Assembly (NCBI RefSeq): GCF_000219625.1
Contig: NC_018208.1
Location: 1,302,001 to 1,366,000 of the forward strand
Source of the DNA: Zymoseptoria tritici IPO323
Taxonomy: Eukaryota > Ascomycota > Dothideomycetes > Mycosphaerellales > Mycosphaerellaceae
Reading direction: 5' to 3'
DNA length: 64,000 nt
A program made the translations under genes and the position numbers. Within the stretch, counting starts at the first letter, position 1. Every line of letters begins with the position of its first letter. The notes beneath the pieces were generated by a model. The model ran no database searches, had not been told where the DNA came from, and saw only the letters and a list, made by a program, of their open reading frames with translations. This document shows positions 47,513 to 58,440 of the stretch, in pieces.

Positions 47513-48832
47513 GGACCAGGCGAGGCAAGGACTTCTGCGTGTTTGCCGTCTTGCTCTAGCGCGCTGTTCACCGTGACGACGTTCTTTCTTGTCGCTCGCC
47601 TCGCTTCGCGATGGCGATGGCTAGGAGGTGCCGGGTTCTGGTGGGACGATGGTATGTTGTTGCTATCGGAAACCCGGACTGGCTTCGTCGACTAATCGTA
47701 TTTGATCTAGGTGTCGCCGTAATGTGCTACTTTCCTATCCTCGCAATGTTCATCGTTGGACAGTTTTCGATTCGGTATGGATTCGGTCGAGATCTGTGGA
47801 TGGTCTCTATTCCCGACTTCAAGATGTGGAGCAAGGTAAATTATCGCATCGACGCTTGACCTTCATTTCCTACTAACATATACCGACAGATGTTCTTTGT
47901 TCTACAGCCGTTGTACGTTTTCAACGCGTACTTCGCAAAATTCTCCCTTCTACTACTCTACCTCCGCATCTGGCCGGCGGCGGACTCTCGCAATCACAAG
48001 TTTAGATTGCTATGCAAGGCTATTGGCGTTTTCACCTTCCTGGCGGGCATATCCACTTTACTCGCCGTCATCTTTGCGTGTCACCCCATTACTGTTGGTA
48101 AGGCTTTTGCAAACCTCTCCGTTCATGGAATCCCCTTGCTGACTTTGCGCGTCACACAGCGATGCGGAAGCCAAATCGCGCTGGTGGAGCCTGCATTGAT
48201 CGCATAGGTCTCAACTACACCGTTGGAGGAATCAATATCATCCTAGATATCCTTGTCATTGCGATGCCAATCCCACGGCTGCTCAAGCTCAAGATTTCGA
48301 CGATACAGAAGCTAGGGTATGTTGACCGCAGCGCATTGAGTCGTGTTCCTTTGGCTGACCGATACTCAAGCGTTATATGTTGCTTCCTTGTTGGCTTCGC
48401 TGTGACGGGCTGCAGCATATATCGGCTCACGCATCTGCACCAGCTGACCACCATCCGAAACGCGACGTGGGACTTTATACAGCTTGCGCAGTGGAGTATC
48501 ATTGAGGTGACATGCCAAATGTAAGCTCCCCCACAGAAGGAGACGATTCTCCGTTTCTTACTAACGCATAATGCAGGATCTCCATCTGCATGCCAGCGAT
48601 GGCTGGCTGCTTGAGGCGCACGTTCACGTTCGTCCGAGCAAAGTCTTCACTTGCGTCGTCTCGGGACAGGATCAATTCCTTTGAAATGATCACCGAGAAG
48701 ACAAGTAAGGGCAGTGACTACAGCGAAGGCGAGTCCCGCGATGTGGTGTCTCCTGCTCCGATGATGTACTCTGCGGACGAACAAGGCCGGATTGTAAAGA
48801 GCACGCTTCGGCCCTACTTGTCCGCTGTGTGA
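47513..48832 (+). CDS. SAT4/rhodopsin-domain seven-helix membrane protein, 5' end unresolved
   Basis: Exons deduced: (open from 47513)-47651, 47711-47835, 47890-48097, 48160-48316, 48371-48520 and 48577-48832. The joined protein shows the fungal SAT4 (CFEM-less PTH11-type) pattern: FTVTTFFLVARLASRW, then WWDDG, a YGFGRDLWMV loop, FSLLLLYLRIWP, FACHPI, CIDRIGLNYTVGGINIILDILVIAMPIP and TWDFIQLAQWSIIEV. The tail is Ser-rich and cytosolic. No in-frame ATG exists in the first exon, so an upstream exon is needed or the 5' end is lost. Such proteins are plasma-membrane proteins of mostly unknown ligand; some relate to surface sensing. All five internal junctions have good consensus sites. Confidence 0.8.
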
Positions 48833-50392
48833 ATAACACTGCCCGATACGCCAGATCACTGAAGAGCACTGCGAGCGCTCCCGTGGTGCGGGCACGAGGA
48901 AATGACTGGCCAGAGCAGTAATGTGGATGTCGATGTATATCATGAAGTTATGAAGGGAGTTTGTGCAGAGATATCCCATGCAAAGCACTTTTGGAAGACA
49001 AGGCAGCCTGTCATTGTTGATGTCAATGAGCACAATATCATTACGTCTTGTCCTGTGAGGCCGTCGCTCGACCTACTACTACCTACTCCCTGTAGACCAA
49101 TTTGGATGCAAACGATCCGGAAGTTGCGCCAATGCACCATCTGTCGTGTCCAAGTCCGCATTAGAAACTATCGTGTGCAGGGCAAGACGTGGTGATATAG
49201 CTCATCTAATCGGTTTTTAAGAACGCTCTCAGAACACCAACTTCCTCGTCACTTGCAACCGCGCCAAACCAACCTCACCACCTCCGCCACGTCGACCACG
49301 CCAGCTGATTCATCAATAACACACGCACAATCATCGAAACCCTCACCAGATGCGCGCGGCAACACGACAGCGACGAGAAAGAGATGGATACAATGGAGGG
49401 CTGGATACCGGTGGTGGCTCCTAGAGCAACGCGACTGCTGCATCGGTTTCAAAACACCCCAAATTGATGGATACTGGCCTATACCACAAACGTGACCAAC
49501 TGGAGCCATTGGATACAGTGCGAACTCCTCGATGCGATGTTCAACATCCCGCCATACGAACAGCGGGAAGACGGTCACAGCCTACAGGGCGCCTCCGAGT
49601 TCTGCCGTTGTCTCGCCGTGTCCCACTTTCCAGCCATCGGGACCCTACGGAGGAGAATTTTCCCAGGGCACAAGAACAAGGAAGAAGTCGGTGACTCTTT
49701 CATGTCTCTGCTCCACCGTGGAACTTGGATGCAAACGGTCCGGAATTTGGGTCCATGCATCACCAATCGAGTCCAATGCTGACCAACGGGAGAACACGTG
49801 CACCACTGTGATGGACATGTTGACATGTACTCAAGGCGTGGGCTGACATGTACTTGATGAGCAATCAGGCAACTAGGCGGTGAGCACCATATCAATGCGT
49901 CCTGCCTGTTCTGTTGAGTTCGTCGCTCGAACTACTCTCGATACACTGGAACTGGACATCATCAATCGCACGCATTGAAGTCATCGATTTGCGTGGCCAA
50001 CGCCCCCCTCTATACGAGAGAAACTTCTCTGCAAGTCACATCTGCTCATCATCGGAACGATTTGCTCCGCTTTACGTCCTCTTGGCGCCACCTGAACGCC
50101 TCTCTGCAAAGCCAAAAACGCGTGTTGTCTTCATTTGGCCAAGCTCCAGGCACAAGGCGTAACATCTACGCTGTTTCTTCGGCCGTACCGGACGTGATTG
50201 ATCGGAGGCACCGGAGCGCCAGCGGGTCCACCGTCTTTTACGGATTCATGCATGAGAAGAAACGTGTGCAGGAAAGAATTGGAGGACGTCGGTGAGGCGA
50301 TTTGTGATTGACTGTTGCTTTGCCGATCTGCCTCTTCTCTTTCTCTATCTCGCACACAACAGCATCTACACCTTTGCCTCACACCAGAATCA
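48833..50392. other. Region of decayed repeated fragments
   Basis: No complete gene recognised. Three segments repeat: 49102-49126 and 49725-49749 share TTGGATGCAAACG(A/G)TCCGGAA(G/T)TTG; 49649-49707 resembles 47107-47163; and TCGTCGCTCGAACTACT near 49920 resembles CCGTCGCTCGACCTACT near 49062. The repeats are diverged, have no RIP signature, and may be remnants of a gene family or non-coding repeat. Confidence 0.5.
49492..49782 (+). pseudogene. Possible gene fragment, 96 codons
   Basis: This frame (MTNWSHWIQCELLDAMFN..., ending TNRVQC) is protein-like in composition, with an aromatic start and a GASEFCRCLAVSHFPAIG segment. Parts recur in other frames at 47107 and 49102, which suggests fragments of one decayed family. 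No domain recognised. It could equally be a chance frame. Confidence 0.25.
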
Positions 50393-51214
50393 ATGTTCTC
50401 TCGACCGAGAGACCAATCCACAATGTCTCTAGCAGAGGCATACTCCCTCGCTCACACCGCCCAGACCCGACTCAATCACGAAGCAGGTCGTCCCGATCGC
50501 CATCTCCGCTATGTCGTCGGCCACCTCATGCACTACGAGTCTCTTCGCCTACGAATCGTCGACATTGAGAACGATCTTGCCACGAGACGACGATCGATCC
50601 AATTCCATAGGTTCCAACACCGACCATCCTCACTGTCGAAAGTGGCCTCAGCACCACTACCTCCAACGGCTGGACAATTAGACGAGGACGATACCGATGA
50701 GGACGATGGCGACAACGATGACTATGACGATGCAATGTTCCTCGACGGCGAAGATGCGGACGACGATCTCTCCCTCTCCCGCTTCCCTTCTCGAGCCAGC
50801 CTGGCTTCTCCGCCTACCTCTCCCACGGAACCACAATTCCATCACGAGTTACACGACCCGGAACCAGATCTTTCGTACTCGCCCTCCGCTTCCTCGGACG
50901 AATATGACGAGGACGAAGATACCGAGGACGAGTCGGACTTCGACGATGCATGTTTGGTCGCGTACCCCTCTCAATCACATACCAGACCGCAGTTGAGGAT
51001 ACGAACACCTTCCGATGATGGACTGTACGAAGGCATGGCGGAGCTGGGCTTAGGAAAGAATCTACCAGGTGTAAGAAGAAGAGGAAGCAGCACGAGAGGT
51101 TCCGCGAGGGTTCTGAGCCACATTGAGCAGCTTGAGCGTGGGCAAACGAACGGCAGCAAGAGCAGTGATGGAGTCGGCGTTCACGTCGAGGCGATCGAGA
51201 TCGATGAGGCGTAG
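50393..51214 (+). CDS. Acidic conserved-looking hypothetical protein
   Basis: Single exon; ATG at 50393 gives 273 residues (MFSRPRDQSTMSLAEAYSLA), with a second ATG at 50423. Residues ~15-75 are helical and basic (AHTAQTRLNHEAGRPDRHLRYVVGHLMHYESLRLRI). The middle is extremely acidic (DEDDTDEDDGDNDDYDD; DEYDEDEDTEDESDFDD). A short conserved-looking C-terminal block DGLYEGMAELGLGKNLPGVRR is followed by an RGSSTRGSARVLSHIEQLE helix. No enzyme motif. Similar acidic proteins occur widely in Pezizomycotina; function unknown, nuclear location plausible but unproven. Confidence 0.72.
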   Translation: MFSRPRDQSTMSLAEAYSLAHTAQTRLNHEAGRPDRHLRYVVGHLMHYESLRLRIVDIENDLATRRRSIQFHRFQHRPSSLSKVASAPLPPTAGQLDEDDTDEDDGDNDDYDDAMFLDGEDADDDLSLSRFPSRASLASPPTSPTEPQFHHELHDPEPDLSYSPSASSDEYDEDEDTEDESDFDDACLVAYPSQSHTRPQLRIRTPSDDGLYEGMAELGLGKNLPGVRRRGSSTRGSARVLSHIEQLERGQTNGSKSSDGVGVHVEAIEIDEA

Positions 51215-51864
51215 GATACCGCTGTCATTCGCATTGGACATCACGAGTGTGACAACGGCGCCGCCAGGGAGGTAACATGCATTTGGCAGAGGAGTTATTG
51301 GACGGCATATACTATGGACACATCTTGGTCGAGACGCGACTTGTGGTGATGGAAGGTGCAAAAGCATGGCATGGAGCGAATGATACTGGAACGATGATAC
51401 CCAACTCTTAAAAAATTTATGCCACGGCGAAACTGGATATGGTGATGAAGACGAGGCCACAGGACGGCTCCGAATGTACAGCAACACAGTCCCGAAGCAT
51501 ACCTACATCGTATTTAACAGTCCACCACACCTCGGTTCCCGTTCCGTGATGCTCCAGTTCGCCCAGTCTTGCTTTCCAATGCGCGTGAGCTTCCAGGGAA
51601 AGTAGCTCATCTTGCTGGTGTGGCCTTGTCAGATGTCAAGCTGAGCGAATTAACCGCGTGATGTTCAATTGACGTTCAAAAGGCCGCCCTATTGCAATAC
51701 ATCCCTGAATCCTGCAGAGGAAAAAAAAGAGGCGCGTTGAGCTTTTCTACTAGAGCTACAGATGTCGTTGCCCAATGTCCTTTCCACAAGGGAACCAAGT
51801 GAGCGCCGCTCCAATCATTCTTTCACGAGCGCGTACCTCATTTCGTGCATTCTCTTGTCTCAAC
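51215..51864. other. Intergenic, no gene recognised
   Basis: Normal-composition sequence with short frames only. Possible promoter for the interrupted gene that appears to start at 51865. Confidence 0.35.
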
Positions 51865-51957
51865 ATGGACATCACTCCGACCACTCCCAACCCCATGACT
51901 TCCCATTTGACCGATAGCGCAATCGACTCGTCCTTCAAGTGTAAGTGGCCATCTTAA

Positions 51958-51975
51958 GGTGTCATGCGATAAACT
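51958..51975 (+). repeat. Left terminal inverted repeat of the Harbinger element
   Basis: GGTGTCATGCGATAAACT, preceded by the target duplication TAA. Exact inverse of the sequence at 56895-56912. Confidence 0.95.
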
Positions 51976-52419
51976 GATTTCAGCTGGATTTGCCGCTCTC
52001 AGTTGCCGTTATATGGCTCTTAGCTGCTGTTAGACGCACTAATTTCCTTCTTATGCTATGTAAGGCTTCCCTTACAATGTGACGAGCAGCTAACAGCTAG
52101 TAGTTAGCGTGTTGTTAGTGTTGTTGTTCGATAAAATGTAACAGCTCGAATATTGTACTCGAAAGTAGGTCCGGCCGCTCCTCGGCGGGTGCAGCCGAGC
52201 GTCGTAATATCGTCGAATTGTAGGCTCTTATATTCTCGTGCAACATTCACATAATTAAACAACCACAACCGCGAGCTATATTAAGGTCTACGCTATATAG
52301 GAATTTAAGAACTTATTAAGCGCTTTTGTTCGGCGTACTACTCGTCTTAATCGCCCTCGGATCTACTATTATACGGCCTTACTAAGATAACTTCCTAATA
52401 CACTATCCCCGATCCGAAT

Positions 52420-53520
52420 ATTGGTCTATACTACTACGAGAGTTAATAGCAGACTTAGCCTTCCGAGCCCTTCGAGCCCTTTATCGAGTCTTAAGACGAT
52501 AACATCGACCCTTAATTTAAGGATCCTTACTTCCACGATGCCGACTCTTAGGCTATATACGAGTCGCAGCTGCTTACGAGCATATAGTCGACTATATCGA
52601 AGAAGGTAGCTTAGTCTAACGACATAGAGCTCTACCTAGTAGACTACTAGATGCGTCGGATACAGATTAACGAGCATATCGACGGCAACCTTAAGCCGGC
52701 TAGCAAGAACTACTTATGCACCTACCTGACCGCTCTCTACAAGCACATAGTTACATAGAAGTCTATCTAAACTAAGATAACCGCATTAAAGGGCACGTAT
52801 TTAGCATACGTCGTGCTTTAAAACCAGTCCGGCTTCGGCGTAAATACTAACAATAGCATCGTTACTACTCCTAACAAGGTATAGGATAATTACCTTGCTT
52901 AGGCTTGCTACAAGAACGCCGCTAAGCTAAGGAAGGGGCTATGTCTATACTTTATTTAATGCGCTGTTATCTTTAATAAGAAGATTGCTACTAGTAAGCA
53001 TATATAGGGCAAGAAGCAGCGATAGGCTCGTTAAGAGATTAAGAGCGAGGCCGAGGGTAGCTTAACTTCGGCGGCAACAACGACTGTTAGTGCTACGAAC
53101 GAGGATAATAACGACCCCTTCGACATCGACGACAATAGCTTCGTCCGTAGCGGAAGCAGTAAGAAACGTAAGGCTACTAAGCAGCCAATTACTCCTGCAC
53201 TACTAGTCCTTAAAGCTAGTCGAGGCTCCGGTGCTAAGATTATTAGTAACTCTCTCGAGCGTACGTTCCTTAGCCTTAAAGAGGTTAACTAGCCAGAGCG
53301 TGCAATAGATATTATCGATATAGAGCACTGGCCTATCTCTTAGCGCATGTATTAGAACTACGGCCAGAGCTTCGATATAGCGCTATACGAGGCTAGAGCC
53401 TTCTATAGAGGCAGCACGATTAATTAGCTTACCTAGATTATCGACCTTAGTAACTAGCTCGAGAAGGACGTAGACTTGTTAGTAGAGTTGCGTAAGGGAA
53501 TAAAGAAGAATTAAGGGTAG
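52420..53520 (+). pseudogene. Harbinger-associated Myb/SANT-like protein, RIP-killed
   Basis: Reading through many TAG stops (at codons that were probably CAG or TGG) gives a continuous protein: KNYLCTYLTALYKHIV, then QSGFGVNTNNSIVTTPNKV and the ACYKNAAKLRKGL segment, the layout of a Myb/SANT-like trihelix DNA-binding domain, followed by an acidic and Ser/Lys-rich linker (NDPFDIDDNSFVRSGSSKKRK) and a C-terminal helical part. In Harbinger elements a Myb-like partner binds the ends and carries the transposase to the nucleus. Limits are approximate. Confidence 0.7.
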
Positions 53521-54172
53521 AGCAAGCTAATAGCGGCGTTCGTTAGTAGGTGCTTAACTATCCGCTACACGATTTTTTTCGGACTATAACGACTTTACTA
53601 CGTCTTTAATAGATACATCTATACATTAGATATTAATATAAATATATTCCGCCGTGTAGTTGTTAAGCTATTAGGTCGTGAGGAGTTTATGTTTTATTAA
53701 TATATCTCTGTTGCTAGCTGATCGGATGCTCCCGCACCGTTAAGAGGACTAGAAATGTAGTAAGTACGGCTGAGATTCTGCTAGATTCTACGAATTTTAA
53801 AGCCAGATTAAAGTAGGGCTATACTAATGATTTTGGTAAGGGTGTTGTTAGTTTTCGAGGATTTCTAGTGCTCTTATTAGCTCTAGCTAAGCCGAAGTTT
53901 CCCCGCCCCGCAGCTAGAATCTATGTTGCGCCCGTCGCGTACTGAAATTTGTCGACTTCGCGGGGTTGTCCTCTACCGGAGCGAGCTCCGGGCGACCGAA
54001 CTTTATCTTTAATAATTATTAAGAAATCTTCTAACAATAACAACAACACCCCCCTATATATTAAACACTACACGGCTACTACTACGACACATTTGCATAA
54101 CGGCGATTGTTGTGTATATTAAGGGCTATGCGCAGATAAAGAAATCGTAATGAACGGTTGTATATTAGTTTG

Positions 54173-54196
54173 TTGTTTGTTTGTTTGTTTGTTTAT
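54173..54196. repeat. TTTG microsatellite
   Basis: About six TTTG/GTTT units inside the Harbinger element, in the less RIP-mutated middle part. Confidence 0.8.
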
Positions 54197-54466
54197 TCCA
54201 TTTACGTCCTTTTGGAGTCTATGACTATGTAGGACGGCCTTGCCCTAAAGGCAAGGCAGTAGATCTATTTACATTCAAAATCTTCTTATTCTTTGACCTT
54301 AGGGGAAAACCCCGTGCCTAAGGCAGTGCTAAAGGACTTTAAACAAATGCAGAACAAAGGAAATTAAACGAGTGTTGCAGCCTAGGGCTGCAAAATTTTC
54401 GCGCTAAGCTTTTTGTAGAATTTTTAGCGGATCCTTCCGCTTCGCACGTACGCTGCAAATTCGAAA

Positions 54467-54632
54467 TGCAGTGCAAAAGTAGTGCAAAATGCCGTGCAAA
54501 AGCAGTGCAAAATGCCGTGCAAAAGTAGTGCAAAATGCCGTGCAAAAGTAGTGCAAAAGCAGTGCAGAATGCCGTACAAAAGCAGTGCAAAAGCAGTGCA
54601 AAATGCCGTGCAAAAGTAGTGCAAAAGTAGAA
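54467..54632. repeat. Minisatellite of GTGCAAAA-type units
   Basis: About fourteen degenerate 10- to 12-base units alternate GTGCAAAA(G)(T/C)A and GTGCAAAATGCC. They keep CA and TG dinucleotides, unlike the RIP-mutated sequence on either side. The short Cys/Phe-rich reading frames across it are artefacts of the repeat. Confidence 0.88.
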
Positions 54633-55264
54633 GTAGCTGTCTAACTCGCTGCCTTCTCTTATCCTTAATATGCCTTTGTGGAACTGTATGCCGCTTCTAA
54701 ACGCATATAGCTACGCAGGTTAATCGTAGAGTCGTAGATTCTACTAACTGTTCCAGCTCTTTAAAGTACTTCGGTTCGGATTTCGAGGAGGTGCGCGTAT
54801 AGGGCAGAGTAGACTACTTCTTCTTCTTCTTGTTTGTAGCGTTTGTAGCGTAGAGGTCGTTCGAATCGTACTGTTGTTCTATAGCTTGTGTTTCAATAGG
54901 AGGCGTGCCTCTAGGTTGTGTTTGTAAGGGAAGAGGGATCGACGGCCTCTTCAATCCTCCCGAGGAAACTTGGCTCTACAACAACGATGTCGTCGTAGGT
55001 TCGTAGCCGGCACCGCGTACAGGTGTTCCTCATCGCCGGCCTTGTATATTAGTAATGTTCTTAATAATTAGCAGATTTCTCCTATTGCTCGAATTTCGGA
55101 CGACAAGACACCCTTAAATCTTCCTCATTCCGGACGTTTATGGACTACTTGACTACGCGTTGCAAGCTCTTCCTTATATTGCTCCTACATAGCCGTTGTA
55201 ATCCTCTTACGCCGCTAGTCTATAGCTCCTTTATTATCGATTACACTAGACTTAGAGATCTGGT

Positions 55265-56430
55265 TGTAGTATAGCTGCTCTATAGGCAGGGCATTTAATA
55301 CTATGCGATGTTCCTTATTTGCGAAGAGCTCGTCCGATGCGTTGTACATTCGGATAAAGTTGTAAAGGACAATAAGGGCTAAGAGCATGTCGACCTGCGT
55401 ATCTATAGGGAAGCGTAGACTACCGGCTCTTCTTAGAATACCCTATCTCGACTTTAACACGCCAAACGTACGCTTAACGACATTGCGTAGGGATGAATGC
55501 CGCAGATTAAACAGCTCTTCCTTCGACGTTAGTCTCTAGTTACTGGACAGCTACTCCTTAAGATAATATCGCGTACCTTAGTAGGGCGTTAAAGTAAGGC
55601 AACTATTACTATATCTAGCGTCTGCAAGATACACCTTATCTACAGGCAGAGAGGCTCTAAAGCTATCCTCGATCCTAGCCTTATCTAGCACTCGCTAGTT
55701 ATTCGCAGAGCCTTCCTACCCTAGCAACACGTACGTAAATAGCATATTAAAGTCCACGACTGTAAGGACATTGTGCGTAAGTGTGCCCTTGCGGTTTCTA
55801 AACGCTATTGCATTAGCCTGCGGCACACGAGCCTTAATGTAAGTGCTATTAAGAGCTCTAACAGCGTATACGAATTCCTTATATTTGGGGTTCTTTAATC
55901 GCTCTAGCACAAGCTAGTAGTCCGGCTTACGCACGTACCGGTTATATAGCTAAAGGACTGCCTTAAGAACTATATAGAAGGATTCTATTACGGTAGATAT
56001 CGACCTCTTAAACATAAGGTAAACGCTATAGTAGGTTACGCTGTAGCTAACGAGATATAGGAAGTGCATTAATCTCTTAGCGGCTAATAGGTAACGGCTC
56101 GATTTAAGGACGCCGGTAGCAACGAGCTCGCTTAACAACGTATAGAAGGTGTCTATATCTACGCGGCAAGTGTTAAATAGCTCGCCGGAGTCTTCTAGCA
56201 ATGTGGCGGTAATAGATAAGCCGACCTCGTTTCCCCTACGATAAGGCTTAGTGCCCTTAATATTGAGGTATTTACTGCTGTAGTAGTCTACCGCTTTAGC
56301 AGCCGCTACTATAGCCGCTCTTAATACGCCCTCGGAGATGCTAGTCGCCGCCGCAATGCCCTCTATCGCAGTATCTACTAGCACGACCGCTAGATATCTC
56401 TTACTCGCGCAAACGACTCGCACGGAAGCT
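55265..56430 (-). pseudogene. Harbinger DDE transposase (DDE_Tnp_4 type), RIP-killed
   Basis: The minus strand reads a transposase of the DDE superfamily endonuclease type: an N-terminal helical part (CRVDIDTFYTLLSELVATG; LKSSRYLLAAKRLMHFLYLV), then LNSTYIKARVPQANAIAFRN, RKGTLTHNVLTVVDFNMLF, YVLLG, LPVDKVYLADARYSNS, and a C-terminal LRNVVKRTFGVLKSR with the family's ERxFGxLKxR-type end. The frame is broken by TAG codons exactly where Trp or Gln is expected, for example right after YVLLG, as RIP would produce. Upstream start is uncertain. Confidence 0.85.
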
Positions 56431-56894
56431 GGAACGCTCGAATCCGGTGTTAAATAGCTGGCTAATAAGAGCGCTAGAAACTCCTTTAACTTTCTCGTTC
56501 TCGGTAGGCGGCTAAGGGGGGGGGGGCGGCGGCTCCGGTTAGGAGTTCTAGGGTGCTAATAGTGTTGTTAGTGTTATTAGAGGGTAGTAGCGGTAGTAAG
56601 GATAATATATATAGAGCCAAGAGCCTTACTATAGACCTACAATTAAGCGATACTGCTCCACTCTTATATTAAAAGGTGCTTAATAGCGTCGGCTAAAATA
56701 AGGGCTTTATATCGCTATTACATAGCCTAAACAGGGCAAGCCAGAGCGAGCATTATATAGCCTTATCTACTATTATGTAAAAAGCGTAAATAAGGCTGTT
56801 ATATTAATGTTTCCATTCGACAACCGTTAGGTAAGACATTACATTAATATCACTATTCGACAACGGTCATATTGGCCGAATTTCAGCCGCTGAG

Positions 56895-56912
56895 AGTTTA
56901 TCGCATGACACC
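56895..56912 (-). repeat. Right terminal inverted repeat of the Harbinger element
   Basis: AGTTTATCGCATGACACC, followed by the target duplication TAA. It has escaped RIP, with CA and TG dinucleotides intact, unlike the interior. Confidence 0.95.
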
Positions 56913-57574
56913 TAAGCTCCGTCGCTGGCGCAGAGCAAGGCGAAAGCAGCGTCACAACTCACTACTTCTCCCTCTCACAGCTTGTCTTTTCGGAAGTCAA
57001 ATCTGTCTCCGCTGAAAGTGCCACCTGGAAAAAAGCTTGCACAGCCTGAATCGATCAATCGGAGCTCGTATCTTCTCCTCCAACAATGAGGCTCGTCACG
57101 TCCATGTCGCTATGAGACCAGAGCTCGAGAAGCGGCCCAAGCTTTCAACAAGAACGCCGATCGCAGAGCTCTAGCGTCTTGGCTCCACAATGCAGGTGAA
57201 TGAACTCGGACTGACAACGCCTTCGCTCATCACCGTCGCAAGGAAGCTGCAGAAAGCCAATGCAGCGTGGTCGATGTGCCGTGCCGTTTTTTGAAAACTC
57301 TCTCAACCACCCCTGCGAACGCGCGTCCGCTATACAACGCGATCGAAGCTTCGAACAAGCTCAAGAAAATGCACAGGGTTCACCGTGGGGTCGCATCTCA
57401 TTCGCAAGGCTCGGGGGGCGGCCGCGCGGCGAAGATGAGGTGAAAGTGCGGCGGCTGCTGGAGATTCGTGATTCGTGATTCGTCTATGTTTCAGGGCAGC
57501 AAGTGTCGAAATAGAGATGCTTCTGAACTATCGATTGCGGGACAGCGGTGGTCCCCTGTTCGAAGGCCTGTCGT

Positions 57575-58097
57575 GGATTATGACGGAGCTTCAAATGGCC
57601 CACCCCGCCAAATTCGAAAGTTTTACGAATTCGTAGAATCGAACACTCTGTAGACTGTCGCCTTTTCGCACAGCGCGGCGCCCGACTGCCGGTCGCAGGC
57701 TCCCTAGGTCGCCGCAAGCTTTTATACAGTTTAGCCTGCCTTCTAAACTTAGTTGTTATCGTAAGAGAAATAATTTATTTCCTCTTTAAAGTCGTTGTAG
57801 CTTACGAGGTTGTATTGTCGCAGAATTTAAACTTCGAACTTTATAGGCCTACCGGTGCAACAAGGATCGCGACCGACGTAACGACGCACCTCGAAGAACT
57901 ACGATAGCAAGGTAGATATTTTTTAATTTAGAAATCTATAATACGAAAAGGTAGCTTATTATTATATATTGTAAACGTACGGCGGGGAATGTACAAGGCT
58001 CTCTTCCACATATTAAAGACGTCGCGCACTGCCGGTTCTACAGATTCGGAAAAAGTTCGAATTTGGCGGAGTGGGCTATTTGAACCGCCGTAATTAT
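57575..58097. mobile_element. Inverted-repeat element relic with ~70-bp ends
   Basis: 57575-57644 and 58030-58097 are inverted copies of each other at roughly 80% identity, sharing GCCAAATTCGAA and CCAC(C/T)CCGCCAAATTCGA-type strings. Most differences are C/T or G/A transitions. The interior from about 57,715 is TA-rich with the RIP look. No coding sequence or clear target duplication was found, so the class is undetermined. Confidence 0.6.
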
Positions 58098-58440
58098 CCG
58101 GACCGAGCGCTAGGTCTGGAGTCCTGGACTTCACGCTGTGCATGGGTTGCCGCGATTCTCCCGTTCGGCAGAGATCTCGCGCGAGAGTTGTGCTGCAGCC
58201 GCCCACGCGGTGATTCGTGGTGTGATACTGGCCGAAAGACGCACGATGCGAGGCAGCATGTCCAGCTGAGCTGGTGGGAGGCTTGGTAGGAGGGGTAGTC
58301 CTCGGCCGTTGTAGTGTGAGTTGTGCGAGCATGCCCGGGAGGATTTGCAGCTTAAAACCATTCCCATCGCAGCGTCTCGCGTGAAGAGTGAGATGCACTG
58401 TGACCGAACAAGTTCCTTTCCCTCGCTCTTGTAGCCGGAC

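Larger units (their letters stand above)
51955..56915. mobile_element. Full-length RIP-inactivated PIF/Harbinger DNA transposon
   Basis: The element itself is 51958-56912 (4,955 bp). Its termini are exact 18-bp inverted repeats: GGTGTCATGCGATAAACT at 51958-51975 and its reverse complement at 56895-56912. Both sides carry the 3-bp target duplication TAA (51955-51957, 56913-56915), the TWA type of the PIF/Harbinger superfamily. Inside are two convergent gene relics, a Myb/SANT-like protein on plus and a DDE transposase on minus, the two-gene layout of Harbinger elements. Most of the interior is CA- and TG-poor, so RIP has inactivated it. Between about 54,140 and 54,640 the sequence is less mutated. 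Confidence 0.92.
51865..57199 (+). pseudogene. Gene apparently interrupted by the Harbinger element
   Basis: Left of the element an ATG at 51865 opens MDITPTTPNPMTSHLTDSA... and meets a perfect donor GTAAGT at 51941, 17 bases before the insertion. Right of the element an acceptor CCTCTCACAG ends at 56980. Removing the element and one TAA gives an 82-bp intron, normal for this genome. An alternative acceptor, GAGCAAG at about 56935, gives a longer open frame (ESSVTTHYFSLSQLVFSEV...). Further right, protein-like pieces (AQAFNKNADRRALASWLHNAG ending at a GTGAAT donor near 57194) suggest more exons, but frames are broken. The gene is not identified and the right-hand limit is a guess. Confidence 0.4.

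Noticed and set aside
54339..54624. Short Cys/Phe/His-rich reading frames resembling small cysteine-rich proteins
   Set aside because: They are produced by the GTGCAAAA minisatellite read on the minus strand; no signal peptide or splice structure supports a gene.
54467..54632. Regularly spaced repeats reminiscent of a CRISPR array
   Set aside because: Units are contiguous, 10-12 bases and degenerate with no spacers, and the genome is eukaryotic.
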